Shown: in pieces, positions 39,688 to 46,954 of the stretch
How the letters are laid out: every line of letters starts with the position of its first letter
How positions within the stretch are numbered: the first letter of the stretch is position 1
From: Epsilonproteobacteria bacterium UBA6211
Lineage (GTDB): Bacteria > Campylobacterota > Campylobacteria > Campylobacterales > Arcobacteraceae
Assembly: GCA_002421845.1 (NCBI GenBank)
Contig: DISL01000072.1
Location: 1 to 48,203, forward strand
Direction of reading: 5' to 3'
DNA: 48,203 nt
Position numbers and translations under genes: made by a program
Notes under the pieces: model-generated
Databases searched by the model: none
The model's input: the letters and a program-made list of their open reading frames with translations, nothing else
What the model was told of the DNA's origin: nothing

Positions 39688-41694
39688 CTAAAACGACTCC
39701 CACTCGTCATTAGATGACTGAGAAGGTGTGATTTTTTGTAAAGTAGGTTTGACCTGTTTTTCTGGAACAGAAACCTTTGTTGCCGTATTATGAATCTTAG
39801 ATACTGACTCTTTTGGTTTTGACAAAGATGTTCTAGTAGTTTTTATATCATGTTTACCTGCAAACTCTTTTTTCATAACATCATTAACTATTTCTTTTGC
39901 TATTGCGTCTGTTTGCAGTGCAATATCTTGTGTTTGAGATGCTATTGAAGCATTTTGTTGTGTTTGTTGGTCTAGTCCTGTTACTGCGTCATTGATTTGT
40001 GTTATACCTGCTTCTTGTTCTTTACTAGCATTTGATATTTCTGTAATCATTTCAGTAGTTTTGTTTATATTTTCTAGTAACTCCTCATAACCTTTAATCA
40101 TTTCATTACTGATTGTTTTACCTTGGTTTGCTTTATTTGTAGCATTTTCTACAATTGATTTTATCTCTTTTGCAGCTTCTGCACTTCTTGTAGCTAGGTT
40201 TCTAACCTCTGCAGCAACTACCGCGAAACCTTTGCCTGCTTCACCTGCTGTTGCAGCTTCAACGGCAGCATTAAGGGATAGGATATTTGTCTGGAACGCT
40301 ATTTGGTCTATCACCGTAATAGCTTCATTTATCAAACTTACCTCTTTTGTGATTTCATCCATAGCCGTAGTAGTACTTCTAGCAAGTTCTTGACCTTTTT
40401 TTGCAGAGTTCGTAACTTCATTTGAGTATTTAGACATTTGTACCACGTTGTTTGCATTGTTTACTACTGTTGATGTTATCTCTTCTAAAGCAGCAGCTGT
40501 TTCTTCTAGTGCAGCTGCTGCTTCATTTGAACTTTTACTTAATATATCAACATTTTTAATTAGGTTGTCAGAAGCAACATCAAGAGTTTGACCTACGCTT
40601 AGTGACTGTTTTAGGAGATTGGATATTTCATCACTTAAAAAATTTACGTTTTTGATAAGATTTGCTATATCACCTTCCATATTTTTTGAATCAACTTTTG
40701 CAGTAAAATTGTACTTAGCAAATTCCCCAAGAACAACTTGTATATTATCGATATTTGATTTTATACCTGATGCCATAGAATTTAGGGCATCTCTTAGTTG
40801 TAGTAACTGAGGATTATTAGGAGTTTCAGTGATTTTAATATCAAGGTATCCTGCTTTTGCTCTTTCTACTTCACTCAATGTATTTTCTACTGCTTTAGCA
40901 TCTTTATCTAGGCCTATTTGTATTTCAGATACGTTTGAATTTACTAAATCAGCCATTTCACCGAATTCATCTTTTGATTTGATTACTATAGACTGAACAG
41001 AACTTGTTTTTCTATTTAAGTAGTCAAAAAATGAAATAAGACCAATTTTAAACTGTGCCAATGTAGAAACAATAGATTTGACGATAAACATTGAAACAAT
41101 TAAAGCTAAAAGAATTATGATTATAGAGTCTATGACAACTTGCATTAACAATGAATCCATACTCTCTTCTACTGACTTTATAAATTCTTTGTTTTTTGCC
41201 ATATTTGCTTTACGCCAATCCGCCAAAGCATCTTTTAAAGGTCTCCATACTTCTTTAATATGTATTTTGACAGTTTGAGTATCAAGAGATTTATTATCTA
41301 TCATAACCATCATTTTTTGTACATCATTTTTATAAGCTGTGTATAACGGCATGATGTTAAATTTGGTTAAACCTTGAGAAAACTTTTTGTACTCATCTTT
41401 TTGAAGAGTACTTATATCATTTTCCATTGACTCTAAGGCAGTCTTTAGATTTTCCAATGTTTTAGCATCATTTGGGTCAAGTATCATACCTCTAACAGCA
41501 GATGTAATTTGTAAACCGTTTGTCGCAGCAGAACTTACAGAACCCCTTACTTCATTTAGGATTTCAAATTGTTTATACTGCTTAGCCAAACTTGAAATAC
41601 CAAATCCAACTATTGTACTTAATACAAGTAAACCTATCACAAACAATCCTGTTAGTGAACTTAATTTTGCTTTGATTTCCATTGAATCTAACAT
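39688..41694 (-). CDS. Methyl-accepting chemotaxis protein
   Basis: A 668-residue chemoreceptor paralogous to 1107-3173. TM1 is at about 10-33, a periplasmic helical region follows with GLTKFNIMPLYTAYKND and VWRPLKDALADWRKANMAK (both echoed in the paralogue), TM2 is at about 183-208, then a long linker and the signalling tip IDQIAFQTNILSLNAAVEAA. A flexible Ser/Lys/Thr tail ends in EWESF, an xWxxF tether motif. The start has the same AGGGGTA ribosome site and a TATAAT -10 upstream. Its 3' side carries a degenerate heptad-spaced sequence (39655-39687) that may be a decayed array. Confidence 0.94.
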   Translation of the reverse strand: MLDSMEIKAKLSSLTGLFVIGLLVLSTIVGFGISSLAKQYKQFEILNEVRGSVSSAATNGLQITSAVRGMILDPNDAKTLENLKTALESMENDISTLQKDEYKKFSQGLTKFNIMPLYTAYKNDVQKMMVMIDNKSLDTQTVKIHIKEVWRPLKDALADWRKANMAKNKEFIKSVEESMDSLLMQVVIDSIIIILLALIVSMFIVKSIVSTLAQFKIGLISFFDYLNRKTSSVQSIVIKSKDEFGEMADLVNSNVSEIQIGLDKDAKAVENTLSEVERAKAGYLDIKITETPNNPQLLQLRDALNSMASGIKSNIDNIQVVLGEFAKYNFTAKVDSKNMEGDIANLIKNVNFLSDEISNLLKQSLSVGQTLDVASDNLIKNVDILSKSSNEAAAALEETAAALEEITSTVVNNANNVVQMSKYSNEVTNSAKKGQELARSTTTAMDEITKEVSLINEAITVIDQIAFQTNILSLNAAVEAATAGEAGKGFAVVAAEVRNLATRSAEAAKEIKSIVENATNKANQGKTISNEMIKGYEELLENINKTTEMITEISNASKEQEAGITQINDAVTGLDQQTQQNASIASQTQDIALQTDAIAKEIVNDVMKKEFAGKHDIKTTRTSLSKPKESVSKIHNTATKVSVPEKQVKPTLQKITPSQSSNDEWESF

Positions 41695-41848
41695 ATATTA
41701 CCCCTATTTTTTAGTGAAAATTTATAAATTATACTTTATAGGTTCTTATATATAACTTAATGTTTTTATTACAATAAGTATTTATTATAGGTGACATTCT
41801 AAATAATCATAACATACACATATATATCGTTGATATAGAAAAAAATAA

Positions 41849-42616
41849 TTATTGATAATTTATGATAAGATTTAGTGTTTTTAGCAGTGCTTTTGCATCT
41901 TTTCCAGCGAATTTTTCAATATTTTTGAGTAAGAAGTGTAAAAACTTGTATTTTTTAGCTTCAGTTTGAAGGTTTGAAATTATATCTTGGTTGAGGTTTT
42001 GTAGATATGTCGAGATGGCATATTGTACAAAATCGTTATTTTTAACTTTTCTATATATGGAGTGTATATATATCAAACCATCTCTTGTGATTGCATCTTT
42101 TTGGCTTAATATATTTTCAAGATTTTCTTCAAAATCCATAAAATAAACTTGTCCTTCTTTATATGTAATATCACGTAATGCAGGACGTGAATGATATATA
42201 CCCATATTGTGCATATTTGCAAGGGTAATTGAGAGTTTTTGTAAAATCTCTTTTTTTTCTACAAGTGATATTTTATCACTATTTATAAGTAAGCTAAGGG
42301 GAGTACCACAATCACTTAGTACTATAAAATCGTCACTTTGTGCCAAAACTTTCGGTACGTTTATCCCTAATGTATTTAGTTGTTGTAGTTTTTGGGCTTC
42401 GTATTTTAGCGATTCTTTTGGGTTGGTTACCACAGTAGGTGCTAAAAGAGGGTTTTTGGTAATCTTATAAAGAAGCTTTAAAAGAATATGCCAAAAGTTA
42501 GCCTCTCCCATCGCAGGAAGCTTTACCCAAACTTTTTCACCGTTGTAAACGGTAGAAAAAGCTCTGTTTTTGTGATGATGTGATAAAAGTTCTTTTACGT
42601 GTTGTTCCAAAGTCAT
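41849..42616 (-). CDS. Kinase-like protein (RIO/LPS-kinase-like fold)
   Basis: A 255-residue protein with a kinase-like pattern: VWVKLP (candidate ATP-lysine strand), FIVLSDCGTPLSLLI hinge, a catalytic-loop-like IYHSRPALRDI and a metal-site-like VYFMDFEEN. This order resembles RIO/Kdo-kinase-like and aminoglycoside-phosphotransferase-like proteins. The catalytic loop lacks the standard HxD but has R-D. The target is unknown: lipid A or core sugar, or protein. It lies 3 nt downstream of the NnrS-like gene and is probably co-transcribed with the hemerythrin operon. Confidence 0.65.
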   Translation of the reverse strand: MTLEQHVKELLSHHHKNRAFSTVYNGEKVWVKLPAMGEANFWHILLKLLYKITKNPLLAPTVVTNPKESLKYEAQKLQQLNTLGINVPKVLAQSDDFIVLSDCGTPLSLLINSDKISLVEKKEILQKLSITLANMHNMGIYHSRPALRDITYKEGQVYFMDFEENLENILSQKDAITRDGLIYIHSIYRKVKNNDFVQYAISTYLQNLNQDIISNLQTEAKKYKFLHFLLKNIEKFAGKDAKALLKTLNLIINYQ

Positions 42617-42619
42617 TTG

Positions 42620-43834
42620 CTATTGTAGCATTTTTTTTGTAATACCCCGATAAAGCAAATATGCTTTTGTTGCATTGAATAAAAGTAATGCAAAAGATAT
42701 AGTAAGAAGTACGGACGATAACTTGATGCTAAAAAAAGAGACTACCAAAAATAGTATATGGACGATAAAATGAGCTTTGATATATTTTTCTTCGACAAAT
42801 TCTTTGATAGTAGGTATCTCAAAAAGCCCTTTTGATGTTAGATGAAACCAACACAAAAAAGGGACTATTTTGTAAAGAAGTCCAAAGATAAACGATAAAA
42901 CGCACCCAAAACCAAATAGAGTAAGAAATATATGAGGGCTAACGGTGATAAAGTTTTGTGCAATTAGCAACAACGCCCCTATAAATCCAAGAGTAAGACC
43001 TATATATAGAAAATAAACGCTATAGTCTTTGAGCTTTCTTTTTCTATCTTTGAGTCTTCTGATACTAATAGAATAAAAAGCAAGTAAAGGTAATGCAAAA
43101 AAAGCATAATAGATATGTTCATCTACAGGTATCCATAAAAGTTTGGTCAATATAAAAATAGCCGTAAGTGCCGTAGCAAGGGGTAATATAAAGTTTTTGC
43201 AATAGGGTGGATACTCTTTTGCTACCCAAAACATAGGGATTATTTTGAAACTAATGCCCATAATAAGAATAAAAATAGTGCCGAAAAATATGGTGTTGAT
43301 ATGGAGTGAATGTTGAATTATGAATGTTGAATTTTGAATTATATAATATTGAGCTAATATACTTGCCCCAAACAGCGTACCGATGGCTAGAAAAATAAGT
43401 GCTATTGCCATAGCTATACTTGTGGCGTCGTAGTTTGCCGATGAGTTGAATAAAGAGTATAAAAAAACACTACAAAAGCTTAAAAAACCGATTATCAAAA
43501 ATAACCCTGCAAATGCTATAAATATCTGATTATCGAAACTATACCCGATATAAAAAAAGACTAATCCAACTACAAGAGAAGAATAGACAATATAAGATGT
43601 TGGTAGTACGTTTTTGACTCCGACTCCTATCATTACAGGAAACATCTGAAACAAAGCACCAATCATAACAAACCCAAAAAAACCGATAGTAATAAAATGA
43701 AAATATACATAACTATAATCAAAAAAAGCGATATTTAGGCTACCGAATATTCCCAATATACAAGCAGTAATAAAAAATCCAAAGGGTACATATATGGGTG
43801 GTGCTTGGTCTAGGCTAAGTCCTGAAAAGTTCAT
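42620..43834 (-). CDS. NnrS-like polytopic membrane protein
   Basis: A 404-residue protein with about 12 hydrophobic segments. Conserved-looking histidines occur in YFHFITIGFFGFVMIGALFQMFP (TM2) and HSLHINTIFFGTIFI, recalling haem/copper-binding NnrS proteins tied to nitric-oxide metabolism; the match is by layout and partial motif only. Residues about 165-176 (IIQNSTFIIQHS) are encoded by a five-unit heptamer array in the DNA (43307-43341), just before HSLHIN. The genes upstream are DUF2249 and hemerythrin, controlled by an FNR-type box. Confidence 0.6.
   Translation of the reverse strand: MNFSGLSLDQAPPIYVPFGFFITACILGIFGSLNIAFFDYSYVYFHFITIGFFGFVMIGALFQMFPVMIGVGVKNVLPTSYIVYSSLVVGLVFFYIGYSFDNQIFIAFAGLFLIIGFLSFCSVFLYSLFNSSANYDATSIAMAIALIFLAIGTLFGASILAQYYIIQNSTFIIQHSLHINTIFFGTIFILIMGISFKIIPMFWVAKEYPPYCKNFILPLATALTAIFILTKLLWIPVDEHIYYAFFALPLLAFYSISIRRLKDRKRKLKDYSVYFLYIGLTLGFIGALLLIAQNFITVSPHIFLTLFGFGCVLSFIFGLLYKIVPFLCWFHLTSKGLFEIPTIKEFVEEKYIKAHFIVHILFLVVSFFSIKLSSVLLTISFALLLFNATKAYLLYRGITKKMLQ
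43307..43341. repeat. Heptamer array inside the NnrS-like coding sequence
   Basis: Five units, TGAATGT TGAATTA TGAATGT TGAATTT TGAATTA, with exact 7-nt period, 35 nt in total. It lies inside an open reading frame with the frame preserved (together with one extra base), encoding a polar Asn/Gln/Ser-rich stretch between two membrane segments. Confidence 0.8.
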
Positions 43835-43850
43835 TGGAATCCTTTTAAAA

Positions 43851-43930
43851 GCTGATGAGTGCTGAGGTACTAAGGTACTGAGGTCATGAATAATAAAAAA
43901 CTCAGTAGCTCAGTACTCAGAACTTAGTTA
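43851..43930. repeat. Octamer array with inverted arm between the DUF2249 and NnrS-like genes
   Basis: The left arm has GCTGATGAGT, GCTGAGGT, ACTAAGGT and ACTGAGGT. The spacer ATGAATAATAAAAAA follows, then the right arm CTCAGTAG, CTCAGTAC, TCAGAACT and TAGTTA. The right end overlaps the stop codon of the DUF2249 gene (43928-43930). Confidence 0.87.
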
Positions 43931-44155
43931 CTTCCTGTAAATATACACTATAAATTGCTCACCGCTATCGTCTATTTCGTATGAATAACCACCTTTGTCT
44001 AATACGTCAAACAACAAGCATGGTCTCATACGGTGAATAAATTTGATATATGTATTTTCGTTGATACTTGAAAGTGAGTTGATAGCACGTTGCAAAGGTA
44101 CAGGTGCTTCATCTTCACTCACGTCAAGTATTATTTGGTTCATATTTTCAAACAT
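43928..44155 (-). CDS. DUF2249-like small protein
   Basis: A 75-residue protein with a sulfurtransferase-TusA-like pattern (LDVSEDEAPVPLQRAINSLSSINENTYIKFIHRMRPCLLFDVLDKGGYSYEI) typical of DUF2249. The Cys in HRMRPCLLF is the notable residue. DUF2249 proteins often accompany hemerythrin and denitrification/NO genes. It follows the hemerythrin gene without any gap (TAA then ATG). Confidence 0.7.
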   Translation of the reverse strand: MFENMNQIILDVSEDEAPVPLQRAINSLSSINENTYIKFIHRMRPCLLFDVLDKGGYSYEIDDSGEQFIVYIYRK

Positions 44156-44584
44156 TTAGCTAACTAACTTCATTTTCTCAATAATATCATCACTATCTAG
44201 TGTATTATCCGCAAGGTTATACATGATTTGTTCTTCTTTCATATTGTGTTGTTGCATAATAAAAAGTAAGTTTTCACAAAGTCCTAGAGCTTTGTTTTTG
44301 TCGCCGTTTTCTATGGCTTTTTTGATTTGATCCATAGTTACTCTCATTTGGTCGTGTTCTGCAACCATTACGTGAGTAGGGTTACATCCACCACCGCTAC
44401 AAGTGTTAAACTCTGCAAACATTACATTTTCTTCTTGTCTAAAATGTTTTAGCATATCGTTATGGAACTCTTCAAATAAAGCTTTGGCACTATCGAAGTT
44501 ACCGCTATCTATAGCACTTTCAAGCTGTGCAAATACATCATCACATCTTCTGTGTTCGCTTGTCATAAATCTGTTTATAGTCAT
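44156..44584 (-). CDS. Hemerythrin HHE-domain protein
   Basis: A 142-residue four-helix hemerythrin-like protein. The di-iron ligand pattern is visible: H11 (SEHRRCDDVF), H47 and E51 (DMLKHFRQEENVMF), HVMVAEHDQMR, and QQHNMKEEQIMY near the C-terminus. A CSGGGC segment (about residues 61-66) is an unusual loop. Such proteins bind O2 or NO, or repair iron centres. It is the first gene of an operon with an FNR-type box 52 nt upstream and the ribosome site GGAG. Confidence 0.86.
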   Translation of the reverse strand: MTINRFMTSEHRRCDDVFAQLESAIDSGNFDSAKALFEEFHNDMLKHFRQEENVMFAEFNTCSGGGCNPTHVMVAEHDQMRVTMDQIKKAIENGDKNKALGLCENLLFIMQQHNMKEEQIMYNLADNTLDSDDIIEKMKLVS

Positions 44585-44607
44585 TTGGATACTCCGTTTT
44601 TGATGGA

Positions 44608-44649
44608 AGTATATAAAAAAATTTAGTTTAAATCATTGATTTATATCAA
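44608..44649 (-). promoter_or_regulatory. FNR-type box and -10 of the hemerythrin operon (class II spacing)
   Basis: TTGAT-TTAT-ATCAA (44636-44649) is a perfect match to the FNR/DNR consensus TTGAT-N4-ATCAA. On the minus strand a -10 TATACT occupies 44613-44608; a start near 44601 puts the box centre about 41.5 nt upstream, class II activation geometry. The box overlaps the 3' end of the Crp/Fnr gene. Confidence 0.8.
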
Positions 44650-45267
44650 CGATTTTAGTTTTTGTAAGTCTATGTTGTAAGTGTCGTCTATGATGTCTTG
44701 GTCTTTTAGTTTTTTGAGTGTTCTGGAGAATGTTTCAGGGGTGATGTTGAGTTTCCCTGCAAGTTGCGAGTGCTTTGATGTCTTTAATACATCGGGATTA
44801 TGGAGTAAAAAGCTTATTACTTTTTGTGTCGAGTCATAGAGTATATTTATATTTATAGCATGTTCTAGTGTTTTTATCTTTTTTGTTAGGGATTTGATGA
44901 TACCAAATGCAAGATTCGTATCGCTTTTGATTATTTCAAGAAGGGCTGATGCATCTATCTCTATCACTTCACATTCACTTGCACACGTAGCCGTAGCAGG
45001 GAAAGGAATACCCTCAATTATCGCCATTTCCGCTATAAAAGATACGGCTTTGAAAGTGTGTATCAAAACAGGATTGTTTTTGAAGTTTGATTTGGTGGCG
45101 TTTACTTCACCATTTATTAGGATATAAAACTTCTTCGGTATATCTGATTCATAAAATATTATATTGTCCCTATGGTAATGTTTGATTGAGATATGATTGG
45201 TAAGCTTTTCAAAATCTTTATCGCTAAAATTTGCAAAAAAATCTATTTGTTTTAATTTTTCAAACAT
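44641..45267 (-). CDS. Crp/Fnr-family transcription regulator
   Basis: A 208-residue regulator with an N-terminal cyclic-nucleotide-binding-like beta-barrel (IIFYESDIPKKFYILINGEVNATK), a dimer helix (about 110-140) and a C-terminal winged helix with recognition helix TPETFSRTLKKLKDQ. The E..SR pattern is that of FNR/DNR-type proteins that read TTGAT half-sites. No N-terminal cysteine cluster is present, so it is not an Fe-S FNR; a haem- or NO-sensing DNR/NnrR-like role is inferred from the context. The FNR-type box lies at its own 3' end and upstream of the hemerythrin gene. It overlaps hepT by 8 nt. Confidence 0.87.
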   Translation of the reverse strand: MFEKLKQIDFFANFSDKDFEKLTNHISIKHYHRDNIIFYESDIPKKFYILINGEVNATKSNFKNNPVLIHTFKAVSFIAEMAIIEGIPFPATATCASECEVIEIDASALLEIIKSDTNLAFGIIKSLTKKIKTLEHAININILYDSTQKVISFLLHNPDVLKTSKHSQLAGKLNITPETFSRTLKKLKDQDIIDDTYNIDLQKLKSLI

Positions 45268-45625
45268 TACTTGCCTCTAGTATGTTATTAACGGAGTTTT
45301 GTATAATAGGGAGCCTTTGAGATATGACATCCTCTACAATATATAAATCAACGCCTTCATAATCGTGAGCAATAAAATTTCTCAACTCATAACTCCCTTT
45401 AATATCTTGTTTTTCAAAGAAACTAAGAACTTCCAATTCACCGTTGTGTAGTAGTTTATCAAACTGTTCAGCTATAGACGTAAGGTGCATCAGTATAGAA
45501 GCACGTGAGTTTTGTTCATCTTCCAAAGCACTTGATATGGAACCTTTTTCTTGTACTATGGAATTTATAAAGTTTATTTTTTTGTTGATGAGTGTAACTC
45601 TTTCAATAGCTTTTTGACTAAACAT
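45260..45625 (-). CDS. hepT: HepT-like toxin (HEPN ribonuclease)
   Basis: A 121-residue HEPN/DUF86 protein. The RNase signature R82-N-F-I-A-H87-D-Y89 fits RX4HXY; in the characterised system the Tyr is AMPylated by the antitoxin MntA. It is encoded downstream of mntA with an 8-nt overlap, and its own end overlaps the start of the Crp/Fnr gene by 8 nt. Confidence 0.88.
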   Translation of the reverse strand: MFSQKAIERVTLINKKINFINSIVQEKGSISSALEDEQNSRASILMHLTSIAEQFDKLLHNGELEVLSFFEKQDIKGSYELRNFIAHDYEGVDLYIVEDVISQRLPIIQNSVNNILEASNV

Positions 45626-45932
45626 AGATTAATTCCTTAGTTATAGTTTGTTTAAATGGAGTTTGACTATCAAGGTCTAATACATCTATATTTCTATGAA
45701 ATTTATGTTTTAAAGAGTTTTTTATATTGGATATTGTTTCAAAATATTCATAAGCAGATTTGTGGGACATAAAATCTTGTCGTTTTGATATGGCGATGTC
45801 TATGTCGCTATATACGGTTTGTGTCCCTTTTGCGAAGCTACCGAAAAGTGCAATATTTTGTATTCCGCACTCATTTAGTTCGGATTTTAAATCTTTTAAA
45901 TATGATAAAATATTTTCTCTCGTCGCTCTCAT
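45618..45932 (-). CDS. mntA: MntA-like antitoxin (minimal nucleotidyltransferase)
   Basis: A 104-residue nucleotidyltransferase with the signature G31-S32-x10-D43-I-D45 (ALFGSFAKGTQTVYSDIDIAIS) and a downstream IDVLDLD third acidic site. In studied mntA-hepT pairs it transfers AMP to the HEPN Tyr and silences the RNase. It heads an apparent mntA-hepT-crp transcription unit. Confidence 0.88.
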   Translation of the reverse strand: MRATRENILSYLKDLKSELNECGIQNIALFGSFAKGTQTVYSDIDIAISKRQDFMSHKSAYEYFETISNIKNSLKHKFHRNIDVLDLDSQTPFKQTITKELIYV

Positions 45933-45983
45933 ATTAAGTCACCGTGATTTTTTATTGATTATATCATATTTGAATTAAATTTT

Positions 45984-46011
45984 ATATACTTTGACATTTG
46001 TCAAAGTATAT
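45984..46011. repeat. Perfect 28-nt palindrome between the FAH-like gene and mntA
   Basis: Arms ATATACTTTGACA and TGTCAAAGTATAT separated by TT. It starts on the base after the stop codon of the FAH-like gene, 51 nt upstream of the mntA start. It could be a terminator, although no U-tract follows on the minus strand, or an operator of the mntA-hepT-crp unit. Confidence 0.6.
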
Positions 46012-46848
46012 TTAGATTATTGTTTGGTGTAGTGCAGAGCAGTGAGGTATTTTGGTGATGCTGTTTTTTGCTAGATAAAATATATCGCTTTTTGTATAAA
46101 ATTTGGAGTCATATACATACACAAACACTTCATCTTTTGGTTGTAAAAACGTACTCTCTCCAAAAGGTGTGTAGCTTGTAGCACCTACGCTTATGATGAA
46201 ACCTTCGGGATAGTTGGAATTTTTTAGATGGGTACTCAAATCTTCAAGCGGTCCTTCATCTTTTTGTGTGTTTAGTTTGTTTATAATCCACTCTTTTAAT
46301 TTGCCGTAAAAATAGTTGTATGTTATCACGGGGCTATCTTCACCGTAAGCAAAAGTTTCGCCGTCACGCTTTAGAAATGAAGCTATATGGTAGCTGTCAA
46401 GTTTTCCACCTTTTTCAAACTTATCAAGTTCTTGAATCTGGTTTGAAATACCTTTTGTATTCTCACCCCAGTTTTTCTTTTCGCTTATTTTTTTTGCTCC
46501 CTCTTTTCTGATAGAGCAGTCGTTATATGCAGTGAAATAGTTGAATTTTAAGTCGGTTACTTTCATATCTTTGTCGTATATTATTGTACCTATTAGTGCC
46601 ATTTCAGGTTCAAGTTGAAGATTGCCGTCTATGCCTACCGGAGAAATAACTTTTTCTGATGATAGTGGATATGTACTCAAAAAAGATTTGCTATGTGGCA
46701 AATAAAATGGGAAAATACCTTTTGGAGCGTTTTCTTCATCTGTTTTTACGTTTATGAAATCACTTGCTTCACCTGCTTGTTCTAGGTGATGTGCAAAGTT
46801 TCCGGCTATTCCGAAACCTATAAAATGTTCTAAGTGTTTTTTGCTCAT
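46012..46848 (-). CDS. Fumarylacetoacetase-like hypothetical protein (DUF5718-like)
   Basis: A 278-residue protein: FIGFGIAGNFAHHLEQAGEASDF, PKGIFPFYLPHS, DGNLQLEPEMALIGTIIY and GFIISVGATSYTPFGESTFLQPKDEVFVYV. The NLQLEPEMAL segment resembles the metal-binding NxQxEPE region of fumarylacetoacetate hydrolase-fold enzymes, and I recall DUF5718 as a Campylobacterota family of this type. The function is unknown. A TTG four codons upstream could be the start, but the ATG at 46848 is preferred. Confidence 0.65.
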   Translation of the reverse strand: MSKKHLEHFIGFGIAGNFAHHLEQAGEASDFINVKTDEENAPKGIFPFYLPHSKSFLSTYPLSSEKVISPVGIDGNLQLEPEMALIGTIIYDKDMKVTDLKFNYFTAYNDCSIRKEGAKKISEKKNWGENTKGISNQIQELDKFEKGGKLDSYHIASFLKRDGETFAYGEDSPVITYNYFYGKLKEWIINKLNTQKDEGPLEDLSTHLKNSNYPEGFIISVGATSYTPFGESTFLQPKDEVFVYVYDSKFYTKSDIFYLAKNSITKIPHCSALHQTII

Positions 46849-46954
46849 GTTATAACTCAAGTTTATTAAATGTTTTTATTATATTATCAAAATAATTACA
46901 AAAAAGCGTGATATTAATCATTTTTTGTTGACTGAAGATTTGTGAAGTAACTAT

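Noticed and set aside
39458..39691. Open frame of 77 codons after the patatin gene
   Set aside because: It overlaps the patatin end, crosses the terminator hairpin and the GAACAAAGTGAG palindrome, and has no ribosome site or family resemblance; the openness comes from the locally higher G+C content.
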